The notes below the pieces were generated by a model that had not been told where the DNA came from, did no database searches, and saw only the letters and a list, made by a program, of their open reading frames with translations. DNA of 64,000 nucleotides. Origin: Tritrichomonas musculus (taxonomy: Eukaryota > Parabasalia > Tritrichomonadida > Tritrichomonadidae). The stretch is taken from positions 620,001 through 684,000 of the forward strand of contig JAPFFF010000044.1 of assembly GCA_039105265.1 (NCBI GenBank), given 5' to 3'. Numbering within the stretch: position 1 is the first letter of the stretch; each line of letters opens with the position of its first letter. Shown one piece after another: positions 1 through 8,680 of the stretch. Made by a program: the position numbers and the translations under genes.

Positions 1-381
1 GCTCCTCCACCAATTCCCGAAGTGCATCAAATTCCAATGGCACAACAACCACGTCGAGGACGACCTCGAAGATCAAGAGATCCATCTCCACCTCCACCGC
101 CAAAAAGGGGAAGACAAAGCAGGAAAAATCTCAATCAATATCAAATTCGAATCAAACATAGACATATCAATGAGCATATGGAAGAATTTGTTGACACTCT
201 CCCAAAAGAATGGGATGATGGAGTTCCTTTATCCAAAATTCGAGACAAATTGGAAAATTATTTCTCATATGAAATATCCAATAATGGGATTGGAAAATTA
301 TCAAATTTCCACAACTTTTTCTATAGAAAACAAAAAAGGGATGGGGACCAATTTTATTATATCTATTGTCGCAAAACGTGA
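1..381 (+). CDS. AT-hook-like basic protein, 5' end outside the window
   Basis: The frame is open from base 1, so the true start lies upstream. The visible part begins with proline-rich sequence and two basic clusters (PRRGRPRRSR and PKRGRQSRK). The first contains RGRP, the core of the AT-hook minor-groove binding motif. A compact C-terminal part of about 70 residues is rich in aromatic residues (YFSYE, HNFFYRK, FYYIY) and could be a small DNA-binding fold. It might be a host gene or the outermost visible gene of element 1, because the left end of that element is not visible. DNA binding is inferred only from the AT-hook-like motif. Confidence 0.5.
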   Translation, partial: APPPIPEVHQIPMAQQPRRGRPRRSRDPSPPPPPKRGRQSRKNLNQYQIRIKHRHINEHMEEFVDTLPKEWDDGVPLSKIRDKLENYFSYEISNNGIGKLSNFHNFFYRKQKRDGDQFYYIYCRKT

Positions 382-1219
382 AAGAATTTTTTAAATCACA
401 TTTCAAAATTTTATTTTTATTTTTATTTTTATTTTCAATGGGTTCTCAATTATAATTTTTATTTTCAATGGGTTCTCAATTAAACTTTTGATAATGAATT
501 CAAAAAGTGAAAAAATTTTTGAGATATTTGAGCTGCCCAAGCAATATTTGGGAGACTCTAGGATAGCATTGGGAGGTCCAAAGTTGTGATTGGGTTGCCC
601 AAATATACATAGAGCGTCCCAAATACTGTGATAGGGAAGCCCAAAACACATTTGCGAAGCCCAAAAATATAATTGGTTAACCCAAATACAAAAAATTTTA
701 TTGCATAAAATTATTCTAATTCAGAGAGTATTCAAACTGAATTGAAAGAGCATAGAAAAATAAATTGAAAGAGCATAGAAAAATAAATTCAAAGAACATA
801 GAAAAATAAATTCAAAAGACTATTCAAATATTTTTTTTTCAATGATTATTCAATTTATCGTGGATAACACTTTTTGGGATCACAAAATGGGATTGTCAAA
901 AACATAGAGATAGATAGATGGGAGAACCGGGTTTTTTGACATTTTTGATCCCATTTATCGTCCCAATTTTGGCGCGGCCAACTTTCCTATAAATAATTTT
1001 AGATCTTAGGTTATAAATTTCTGATGACGAAAATTTTCCATGGAAGTTTTTTAAGAATGGGATCAAAAATGGGATCACTAAAATAGTATTATTACAAGAT
1101 ATAAAACCTAAGACATTAAAAAGAGGTCATTTATTATCCTAGGTTTTTTATTTGGGATTGCTGACTTTTAAAAATGGGATCGTCCCAAAAAAATGGGATC
1201 GCAAAAAAAATTTTCAAAC
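382..1219. repeat. Non-coding stretch with several short degenerate repeats
   Basis: No convincing gene is seen here. Four repeat types occur in order: two 30-bp tandem copies at 425-484 containing TTTTCAATGGGTTCTCAA; loosely repeated GCCCAAA / GGGAGG words at about 530-690; about four 24-bp tandem copies at 740-820 (core AAAGAGCATAGAAAAATAAA); and repeated GGGATC words in both orientations at 875-1205. Maverick subterminal regions carry similar short repeats, but the terminal sequence seen at the right end of element 1 is not found here, so this is not called as its left end. Confidence 0.5.
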
Positions 1220-2260
1220 TCATTTTTTATTTCTCCTTAATTTAGCCTCCTTTTTGATTTCTTTATTATCCTCTTTTACTGATTCTTTCAAGAGTTTTTT
1301 CTCTTTTTCTTCAATCTCTTTTTCAATCTTTTTTCGAATTTTTTCACGTTCTTTCTCTTTCTTTTCCAATTCTTTTTCCTTCTCTTTTAATAATAATTTT
1401 TTATATGTTTCTTTCTCTGTTTCTCGTTCTCTCAATCTTTTTAGTTTGTTTAATCTTTTCTTAAATGATAATTCTTCATCATCGGAACTGGAATCTCCAT
1501 ATCTTGATTTGAAATTTCTTTTCCTTCTTTCCATTAAATCTCTTATGGTTCCTGTCCTATCTGAACTCCTTAAGATTCTCCTCTTTCGAAGCCTCTCATC
1601 ATCACTATCAGAATCTGAATCCATAATTCGTTTCCTTAATTTTCTCTTTAAATAAGAATATCTATCGTCATCATCAGAATCGGAATCATAGAAATATGTT
1701 TTACCTGTTTCTTTATCTTTTTTAATCAAATTATCTGCTTGCTTCATTAACATTTCTTTCTCTTGAGGGGTGTAATTACTGGAATCTATTAATTGTTTAA
1801 TCATATCTTGACCTTTTTTCATCAAATTCTCTTTTGCATCAGGAGAATCTTCAACGGTATATTCATATTGAGCTAATTCATCAAAAACTCTCTCTTTAAT
1901 TTGATTAAATTCATCTTTCCATTGTTTTTTGTAGTCATTATAATCTGGAATTTCAATATCAACTGTTGGATTTTTCACAAAATCACTCATCACTTGATTC
2001 TTCAAATCATCAATATATTTATTCATATTTCCATTTTCTATTTTTATATTTTGATCACCAAAATGAGCAGGATTTAAACTCTCATTGAAAGCTTTCAATT
2101 GTTCTCTTAATGATTTATTTCTATCTTTTGTCCTACTTTTTACAGTTTGTTTATTTCCAAATCCATAATCATCTCCATTATGATAACCATGATTCCAAGG
2201 TTTTTTCGATTTTGGAAAGATATCTTTCCCTTTTATTTTTATTGGTTTTCCATTTTTCAT
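1220..2260 (-). CDS. Highly charged coiled-coil ORF of element 1
   Basis: An ORF of 346 residues rich in K, E, D, S and R. It contains serine/aspartate runs (SDSDDDD, DSDSDSDDE) resembling casein-kinase-type acidic tracts, followed by a long lysine/glutamate-rich segment from about residue 240 to the end that should form a continuous charged helix or coiled coil. No catalytic motif is visible. It lies downstream of the acidic ORF at 2441-3577 on the same strand. No counterpart is recognised in element 2. The function is unknown; a chromatin-like or scaffold role is only a guess from composition. Confidence 0.5.
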   Translation of the reverse strand: MKNGKPIKIKGKDIFPKSKKPWNHGYHNGDDYGFGNKQTVKSRTKDRNKSLREQLKAFNESLNPAHFGDQNIKIENGNMNKYIDDLKNQVMSDFVKNPTVDIEIPDYNDYKKQWKDEFNQIKERVFDELAQYEYTVEDSPDAKENLMKKGQDMIKQLIDSSNYTPQEKEMLMKQADNLIKKDKETGKTYFYDSDSDDDDRYSYLKRKLRKRIMDSDSDSDDERLRKRRILRSSDRTGTIRDLMERRKRNFKSRYGDSSSDDEELSFKKRLNKLKRLRERETEKETYKKLLLKEKEKELEKKEKEREKIRKKIEKEIEEKEKKLLKESVKEDNKEIKKEAKLRRNKK

Positions 2261-2440
2261 AACAATAGCACTTTCAGCAACAACCGCAGGTCCCTCTTGT
2301 AAAACAGGAATTGGAACCTCTTCTGCTTTTAGTATTTTTATTTCTTTTTTTGGAATCTTTTGTGGTTGAAACTCAGGTTCAGGAGATGATATCTCTTGTG
2401 GAGCATCCGATTTTTTTTCGGAAGTTATTGGTGTTGATTC

Positions 2441-3577
2441 TTAAAGACGTTCTTTTTGTTTTTCTTCTTTGAGTTTTTTCACTTTTGCTTTTAATAATGA
2501 CAATTTTGGTTCTTCAGGTAAAATTTTCTTTTCGGGTTCCTCAATATCTGCCTTATCTATGATTACCTCTGATTTCTCTTCTAAGACAGGTTTTTCATCC
2601 TTTTTGATTTCTGGTTCATCATCTGATAAATCACTCAAATCATCATCTTCATCTCCAGTTTCTTTATACAAATATGTTGGATTATGAATATAGTCTTTTG
2701 CACTGAGACTTCTCTTTTTCTTTGTCTCTTCTTTCTTGGGTTCCTCTTTGGGTTCAACTTTTTCCTCTTCTTTAGGGGGTTCATCTTCTGTTTCTTTCCC
2801 ATCTAATTTTTCTTTAAATTTTTCCAAATCTTTTTTCACCTGTTCCAATTCTTTATCTTCTTTTGTCTCCTCTTTTGTCTCCTCTTTTGTCTCAGGAACT
2901 GGCTCTTCCTTTGGTGGTTCTTCTTTTGTCTCCTCTTTCTTTTCGTCATCATATTTTTCCATCTCCGGTAAATCCTCTTCTTCGTCCTCTTCGTAATCAT
3001 CAACCCAATCTTCATCAGATGAATCCGATTCATCAGAGTCAATCTTATCATCTTTGTCATCATCTTCAAGATCTGATACATCATCATCACTAACATCTAA
3101 TTTTGTCAATTTCTTTTTTTCCTCGGATTTTTCCTTTTTTGGAATAAACATTTCGAATTTCTCATCAAGGTCTTCTAAATAATCTCCTGGTTCTTGTTGA
3201 ATTTCAAAGACTTCATTTATTTTTGGAACAGTAGCTGCTTCATCAATATGTAAAGTTATTGGATAAATTTTATCTTTTAATGATATTGCATCTTTTTCAT
3301 AAGGATTGCTCTCACAAAAGAACCCATAAATTAATCCAAAAAATGCATTATCAGTTTTTTTACAATAAAGTCGAATATTTTCAAAATCTTGTTCTAATAA
3401 AGAACTTAATATCCATTCATATTGAACCTTAAACTCAAATCCTGATGTTTGAAAACCTTCAATTATTTTTTTGGGGACCAATTTTAAGCAATTTAATGAT
3501 GGACAATCATCAACATTTTTCACATCTTTGACTAATCCAATGATAGTATGTACAGGTAAAATACATTCTTCTGACAT
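2441..3577 (-). CDS. Acidic ORF with a globular N-terminus, element 1
   Basis: 378 residues. The first about 130 residues look globular (start MSEECILPVHTIIG, then hydrophobic and aromatic-rich sequence such as FFGLIYGFFCES). The rest is extremely acidic and low in complexity, with repeated KEETKEE-type blocks and DDD/EEE runs. The start ATG at 3577 follows a T-rich box (ATATTTTTTTTTT) like that before most element 1 genes. It is divergent from the 177-residue gene at 4100, with a 136-residue gene between. The family is not recognised and there is no clear element 2 counterpart. Confidence 0.6.
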   Translation of the reverse strand: MSEECILPVHTIIGLVKDVKNVDDCPSLNCLKLVPKKIIEGFQTSGFEFKVQYEWILSSLLEQDFENIRLYCKKTDNAFFGLIYGFFCESNPYEKDAISLKDKIYPITLHIDEAATVPKINEVFEIQQEPGDYLEDLDEKFEMFIPKKEKSEEKKKLTKLDVSDDDVSDLEDDDKDDKIDSDESDSSDEDWVDDYEEDEEEDLPEMEKYDDEKKEETKEEPPKEEPVPETKEETKEETKEDKELEQVKKDLEKFKEKLDGKETEDEPPKEEEKVEPKEEPKKEETKKKRSLSAKDYIHNPTYLYKETGDEDDDLSDLSDDEPEIKKDEKPVLEEKSEVIIDKADIEEPEKKILPEEPKLSLLKAKVKKLKEEKQKERL

Positions 3578-3615
3578 ATTTTCTTAAAACTTAAAAAAAA
3601 ATATATCCATGTCTA

Positions 3616-4026
3616 TTACAGATTTTGAGCTTTCAATGTTAAAAATTCTTCCATAAAATCATGTAAAAATGCAGGGTCTCCAATTAATATATTTTTATCT
3701 GCTATCCTTTCCCAAGTCCATTTTTTAAATTTATAAATTTGAGGTTTCCATGATGAACCATTAAATACAAATCCATAAATTTTCCCATCTAAGTTTTTAC
3801 TATTTATTTTAGCATATCCATTTATCAAGTTTTTAATATCTTGTTCAAACTCATCTTGAAGTAATCTCACAAAAGGATAAAATATTTTGATTTTTGCTGC
3901 TTTTTCATTATTATCCCATTCAACATATATGAAATTCATTATCTGATCTGGGATATATTTAATATCATCAGCTCGAAAAGTTTTTGGATTAAATTTAAGG
4001 TCAGCATGTATAGGCAAGAATTGCAT
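3616..4026 (-). CDS. Small conserved-looking protein of element 1, unknown function
   Basis: 136 residues, beginning MQFLPIHADLKF. The sequence is evenly mixed and looks globular (FNGSSWKPQIYKFKKWTWERI), with no signal peptide or membrane segment. The start is supported by an upstream A/T box and an AAAATATG context shared with the neighbouring gene at 3577. It is encoded divergently from the gene at 4100, with a 73-bp spacer holding T-rich boxes for both directions. No family is recognised, and no homologue is seen in element 2. Confidence 0.6.
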   Translation of the reverse strand: MQFLPIHADLKFNPKTFRADDIKYIPDQIMNFIYVEWDNNEKAAKIKIFYPFVRLLQDEFEQDIKNLINGYAKINSKNLDGKIYGFVFNGSSWKPQIYKFKKWTWERIADKNILIGDPAFLHDFMEEFLTLKAQNL

Positions 4027-4099
4027 ATTTTCTCATTATTAAATATTTTTTTTATTTAAACTTAAGAGCACAAACAAATTTTTTTTCCACCACATAAAA

Positions 4100-4633
4100 A
4101 TGATCAAGAAGCGAAATGCAAATGCTGGAGTAAATGCAAATGTTTCCTTAGAACCATCTGCTGCATCTCAATCAACTTCAAACTTAACGAATAATATCTT
4201 TATAAATAAGAGAGATGATGGAAAAGAGGATATCGTTATTACAAGGGATATCGAATTACAAAATATCCCTCCTGAAGACCCTAATGATTTAGATGTAAAA
4301 TATAAGATTTTAGAGACATATGCAAAAATGTTATTAGATCAAGATAAAGCATTAATTTCAAATTTAATTTCTAAAAATTGTATTATTGTCCCCATTTTAT
4401 CTTTACAAGAAATTATTAAAACAATCTTAGGAAATAAATGTTCAGTTGAAATTTATGTTGATGAAGACATTAAATGTTGCGCTACAAAAGCTTCACCAAT
4501 TCGTAAAATTGAAGCCATTAAAATTGTAAATGAAGATGGAGAAATTGTAACTGACTTTAAACAGGTTTACAATAAAGAATACAATGATTTGGTTCACGTT
4601 TATCATTTATGTCTTAAATATGTCGTAGTTTAA
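4100..4633 (+). CDS. Small conserved Maverick protein, homologous to the gene at 50751-51422
   Basis: 177 residues. The N-terminal about 70 residues look disordered (repeated NANAGVNAN, Ser/Thr-rich). The C-terminal about 110 residues align with the C-terminal part of the 223-residue protein of element 2: a predicted helix, then a segment with VEIYVDEDIKCCAT against VELVIDDSDVGCGCS, then a K-I-x-x-x-DG-E motif and a final Y-x-x-x-L-K-Y/MTY end. Both genes lie beyond the fibre ORFs on the opposite strand, so position and sequence agree. The role is unknown; conservation beside the virion genes suggests a morphogenesis or accessory function. Confidence 0.75.
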   Translation: MIKKRNANAGVNANVSLEPSAASQSTSNLTNNIFINKRDDGKEDIVITRDIELQNIPPEDPNDLDVKYKILETYAKMLLDQDKALISNLISKNCIIVPILSLQEIIKTILGNKCSVEIYVDEDIKCCATKASPIRKIEAIKIVNEDGEIVTDFKQVYNKEYNDLVHVYHLCLKYVVV

Positions 4634-4715
4634 AAAAATAAAGAGAGATTATCAAATATTTTTTTTACAAATCTGGAAATACAATTGAAATGTCGGAAAA
4701 GTAATAAATGATACT

Positions 4716-5756
4716 TTACAGTAATGAATGTATTACATTCTTAGAATTATCTTCAGCTAAGATACCATTTGATGTAAAGAATGAAGAATTAATCAATATG
4801 TAATTAACTGTTGCATTGATCATGAGATTGCTACTACTTAATGGAAATTCAATATTGTTTAACCAGATCTTAGTTGGTTCACATTGATATTCATACTTAG
4901 GCGTATTATTAACGTTGAATGATATACTGATTTTGATTTCTTTAACACTGGTGACATTATCTCTGGTTTCATTATAAGTCAAATAGAGTGTTCCATCATA
5001 TTCGTCAAGTTGTTTCTCGAATTGATAATGAATGGTATTACTATTCGTTACATTGAATGTGTACTTGATTCGTGCTATTTTATTCATTAAAGCGTTTAAT
5101 TTAGTTTTTAATGATTCATTCTCTTGCTGTAGATTTGATATCTCACTTTTCAAAGCATATTTATCGTCACAATTTTTAATTTTATCTAATAAATTATAAT
5201 ACATTTTTAATGAAGCTTTTTCACTTAATACTTCATAATCTTTTGCTTCATCAATATCATTTAAAGTTTGTGTTTCATAATCTTCAATATTAAATTTATA
5301 GCTTCTTGTTGTTTCTTCTTTTAATACAGCAGCTTCTATAATCATATCTAAAGTACTTTTGTATATATAATTTATAGCCAATTGTGATGATAAAACATTA
5401 TTATCATTAGCAGCTTCATAAATATTATTAAAGAAAATTTCCTTATCATCATTATATATTTTTTCATCTTTAAGTATTTCTGGAAAATCTGTTTTGAGAG
5501 CAAAAGTATTTGACACATATCTTGCTGAATAAGCGTTTTTGTCTGTTGGTTCGATAGTTTTGGTTATTGAACATGATAAAATTTCAGGTGTATCACCAGT
5601 TCCTGGATTGATTAATTCATGGCTTTGATACAGAATCCATAGACCAGAACTACTTCCGTCGATACGCAGTATCTGAGAGGGTTGATTATCATTGTACGAA
5701 TAATCTACGTGAACATAATGAGCTGTATAGTAACTATCTGATGAGACAATATCCAA
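4716..5756 (-). CDS. Fibre/tail-like ORF with the shared attachment module, element 1
   Basis: ORF of about 346 residues; the start is uncertain. The first about 90 residues (TAHYVHVDYSY, SHELINPGTGDTPEIL, NAYSARYVSNTFALKTD) are almost identical to residues about 1635-1730 of the element 2 fibre. A helical middle follows, with a YALKSE motif and a heptad-like stretch (ISNLQQENESLKTKLNALMN) that suits a trimeric coiled coil. The C-terminus is beta-rich (VKEIKISISFNVNN). Phage and virus fibres use such YALK-type coiled-coil triggers between globular parts. It probably belongs to the virion surface apparatus. Confidence 0.65.
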   Translation of the reverse strand: MDIVSSDSYYTAHYVHVDYSYNDNQPSQILRIDGSSSGLWILYQSHELINPGTGDTPEILSCSITKTIEPTDKNAYSARYVSNTFALKTDFPEILKDEKIYNDDKEIFFNNIYEAANDNNVLSSQLAINYIYKSTLDMIIEAAVLKEETTRSYKFNIEDYETQTLNDIDEAKDYEVLSEKASLKMYYNLLDKIKNCDDKYALKSEISNLQQENESLKTKLNALMNKIARIKYTFNVTNSNTIHYQFEKQLDEYDGTLYLTYNETRDNVTSVKEIKISISFNVNNTPKYEYQCEPTKIWLNNIEFPLSSSNLMINATVNYILINSSFFTSNGILAEDNSKNVIHSLL

Positions 5757-5765
5757 CCCATAATG

Positions 5766-6569
5766 CTAAATCATTTCATGATATTTGTCGTAATCCAAAT
5801 CAGGAATTGTATTATTTTCAATTTTGAATTGAATTGTTGTTTGTCCCTCAATAATGTCTGGAATTTCACTTTTCAAAGCATATTTATTATCCGCTTCTTC
5901 TTTCGTATATAATTCTTCAATATTTGGTTTCTTAGCTAATTCTTGCTGAATTGTTTCTAAAGCAGCATTTACTTCGTCAGTTGTTGGATATTCCTCGTCT
6001 GCATTTCCTCGTAAACTCATCATTGAAACATCATTTTGATGACTATTTGCTGCTAATGCATTGATTTTTTCATTGAGAGCTTCAATATCTGATAAATAAG
6101 CAATATCAGCTGGAGTTTTCTCTACTAAAAGTCTATTAAATGTATTCTTTTCAATGATACATCCAGCAATCTTATAGTCAGTATTTTCTCCAGTCAAGGT
6201 AATTGTTTTTCCTGATTTATCAATCCAGAATAAATATTTTGTACGATATTCTTCAGATTTTGGAAGACCTTCAATTGTGATGCCATCTATTGTTGTTGTT
6301 GTATCAACTCCTTTATAATCTGTTATGGTACCTTGTTCAATTTTGAAATAAACTCGTTTTTGACCTTCAGAAGTGAATAATTTAAATACACAAATACCAT
6401 TTTTTAATTCATCTTCTGCAGTTAAAATTATTGGAACATCCATTTCATTAACTTTGATAACAATATCAATTGTATCCATTCTTGTTAATTCACTTCTTGA
6501 AATAAAATCTGCGTTACTATTTTCAATTTCCTCAATTTTATCTACAATTTTCAATAATGGCTTCTTCAT
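5766..6569 (-). CDS. Fibre/tail-like ORF, element 1
   Basis: ORF of 267 residues. It contains beta-rich segments (VIKVNEMDVPIILTAEDEL, KRVYFKIEQGTITDY), a predicted coiled coil near residue 165, and a tail-fibre trigger motif (EEADNKYALKSEIPDI). Its last about 20 residues (TIQFKIENNTIPDLDYDKYH) match the start of the module shared with the element 2 fibre. Neighbouring ORFs on the same strand are also fibre-like. Virion attachment is inferred from architecture and from the match to the element 2 fibre; no enzymatic motif is seen. Confidence 0.6.
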   Translation of the reverse strand: MKKPLLKIVDKIEEIENSNADFISRSELTRMDTIDIVIKVNEMDVPIILTAEDELKNGICVFKLFTSEGQKRVYFKIEQGTITDYKGVDTTTTIDGITIEGLPKSEEYRTKYLFWIDKSGKTITLTGENTDYKIAGCIIEKNTFNRLLVEKTPADIAYLSDIEALNEKINALAANSHQNDVSMMSLRGNADEEYPTTDEVNAALETIQQELAKKPNIEELYTKEEADNKYALKSEIPDIIEGQTTIQFKIENNTIPDLDYDKYHEMI

Positions 6570-6701
6570 TGAATCTCTAAATGAATAACATAATTGTTTT
6601 CCACCACCTACTGTTAAAATTTGTTCTTCTTCTTTTTCATCAAATATTGGAATTGTTGTTGCACCAGATTCACACCAATTTCTAACACCAGATAATGAAA
6701 T

Positions 6702-8642
6702 TCAATCACTTCTTGATAAATCTGCTAATTCCATTTCTGCATTTGATTCTACCCAAGCTTTCCACATATTACTAACAACACCAGAAATACTTTTTATACC
6801 AAATGATATACCTTTTGCACTAAAACCTATCAAACCAGCTACCATTTGAATATTTTGTCTTAATCTAATTTTACCAACATCAGCTTCTAATTTTTCAGTT
6901 ATTTTCTCAGTTTGAGTCATTCTTGTTTTTAAATTTTCAACAGATTTATCCAAATTGTCAACATCCACGGAAACAACATCAACAGTATTTGAAACAAGAT
7001 TTAAATCAGACCTCATTGTCGTAATATTGTCTGCAGTTATGATTTTTGATGATGTAATATTGTAATCTGTATATAAAGTTGTTGCTGCATTTGGATTTGG
7101 TGAAACCTCATAATATTGTTGATTAATGATATATTCAAATGGATTCGTATTTTTATCCCAATTAATTTCTTCAATTGGATCTACTAAATCTTTTCTTAAA
7201 TATAATACTAAATCTTGATTCTCAATACCATGTCTAGAAGAATAATCATAAGTTAATTTTTCAATTGTATCTAAATCACCTTTTAAACTCATATAATTTT
7301 TATCATAATCAGCAGTACCTGTATATAAATTTTCAGGAATAAAACTTAATCGATTATTATATTTTGGAGAATCAATTTTGAAATCTAAATATACTCTTTC
7401 CCAATTTGAAAAATTCAAATTATCTTTTTTCGTTGAATAACCATTAATATAAGCATGAACCGAAGCACAATTATAAATAACATCACCTTCTAAATATTTT
7501 GGTAACCAAACTTCAACATCAAAATTTAAACCATATTGATCCCCTTTTTCGATTGTACCATCTTTTAATAATAATTTAGATTCAATATCCCAAATTCTTG
7601 TTAATTTTTCAAAGATGTTAGTTTCCCATTCGTTCTGATTAGTACCTACCAAAATATTTATTGGAGTTCTTTTAATCATAATTAACGCTCCATCTCTTTC
7701 TTGATATTTTGTTTGACTTTTACCTGATTCTTGTTCATTTCTTTTATTTATAATTTTACCATTTATTCGACCTTTACTATTATTTCCAGTCCATCTTCCA
7801 TTACTATAAATATAAGTCCAAATATTTCCAAAACAATGTTCTTTAAATTCAAATTTTAAACCGTCTGGAATACTATAATCAATAGGAATTGTCCATTTCA
7901 TTGTGTAAACGTCTAATTTTTCATTATTTTTATCAGTTAATGTTTCTTCAGTAATGATACTTGGTTTATAGAGATAAAGATTATCAGATTCATGTAATTT
8001 CAAACTATTTTTGGAATCTATGATATCACATTTGATTGAAGGTAATGTTGATTTCAAATGTGTTAATGGTAATTGATAAATAATACTTATTTCACCATTA
8101 ATGTACAAAGATTTCAATTCAAGATTTAAATTCTTATCAACAGCTAAAAATGGATATTGAGAATTATGTTCTTTAATATTAACTTTATTATCTTCAACAA
8201 TAAAAATTCCTGGACATACAAAATGCTTATTAATAATGTAAATTGATAATTGATGAATATAATTTCCTTCAATATCGATAAAAACATTCTTTCTTAAATT
8301 TATTTTAAATACTTCAGTCTTTTCATCGATTTGTAATAATTTTGTGATATCTTCTTGGTTCATTTCAATATTTAATCTTTTCATAACATTAGTATCAAAA
8401 TTAAATTCATCTTCAGTTAATACATCTCTAGTCACATGATAATCAGAAAAACCTTCAGAAACCGTGAAATCAGAATTGGATGGTGTTGATGGATTGTCCG
8501 GGTTATTTGGAGTGTAATCTTTTAATTTGTCTTGAATTAATTGAGTCGCCTCTTCTGAAGTAATGAAATTGCTAGTCAATCTTGTTTGACCATCAACTTC
8601 AAATTCAATATCTCCTAAGAATTTTGTTATTCGTGAACTCAT
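6702..8642 (-). CDS. Large fibre-like protein with coiled coil and hydrophobic C-terminal segment, element 1
   Basis: 646 residues starting MSSRITKFLGDIEFEVDG. The body is beta-rich. A long heptad region lies near residues 565-605 (VDVDNLDKSVENLKTRMTQ), followed by a hydrophobic, glycine-rich segment (MVAGLIGFSAKGISFGIKS) that could insert in a membrane. The end aligns in layout with the middle of the element 2 fibre (F-x-Y-x-x-QQ-x-Y motif, coiled coil, hydrophobic stretch at about residue 1235). The start ATG follows the T-run box AAAAATATTTTTTT. Likely a virion surface or tail protein. Confidence 0.7.
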   Translation of the reverse strand: MSSRITKFLGDIEFEVDGQTRLTSNFITSEEATQLIQDKLKDYTPNNPDNPSTPSNSDFTVSEGFSDYHVTRDVLTEDEFNFDTNVMKRLNIEMNQEDITKLLQIDEKTEVFKINLRKNVFIDIEGNYIHQLSIYIINKHFVCPGIFIVEDNKVNIKEHNSQYPFLAVDKNLNLELKSLYINGEISIIYQLPLTHLKSTLPSIKCDIIDSKNSLKLHESDNLYLYKPSIITEETLTDKNNEKLDVYTMKWTIPIDYSIPDGLKFEFKEHCFGNIWTYIYSNGRWTGNNSKGRINGKIINKRNEQESGKSQTKYQERDGALIMIKRTPINILVGTNQNEWETNIFEKLTRIWDIESKLLLKDGTIEKGDQYGLNFDVEVWLPKYLEGDVIYNCASVHAYINGYSTKKDNLNFSNWERVYLDFKIDSPKYNNRLSFIPENLYTGTADYDKNYMSLKGDLDTIEKLTYDYSSRHGIENQDLVLYLRKDLVDPIEEINWDKNTNPFEYIINQQYYEVSPNPNAATTLYTDYNITSSKIITADNITTMRSDLNLVSNTVDVVSVDVDNLDKSVENLKTRMTQTEKITEKLEADVGKIRLRQNIQMVAGLIGFSAKGISFGIKSISGVVSNMWKAWVESNAEMELADLSRSD

Positions 8643-8680
8643 TCTTTTTTGAAACCCAAAAAAATATTTTTTATTCCTTT

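Noticed and set aside
840-1210. Possible left end of element 1, because of GGGATC repeats and a GC-rich GGCGCGGCC
   Set aside because: No match to the inverted terminal sequence at 26950-27001 and no copy of the flank ATTAT beside an AGTAGT-type end.
1152-1655. Plus-strand open frame of 167 codons rich in Ser/Phe/Leu
   Set aside because: It is the mirror of the Lys/Glu/Asp-rich minus-strand ORF; its composition is explained by the complement.
2469-3096. Ser-rich plus-strand and Met/Lys/Arg-rich minus-strand frames over the acidic ORF
   Set aside because: Shadow frames of the repetitive Glu/Lys/Asp coding sequence at 2441-3577.
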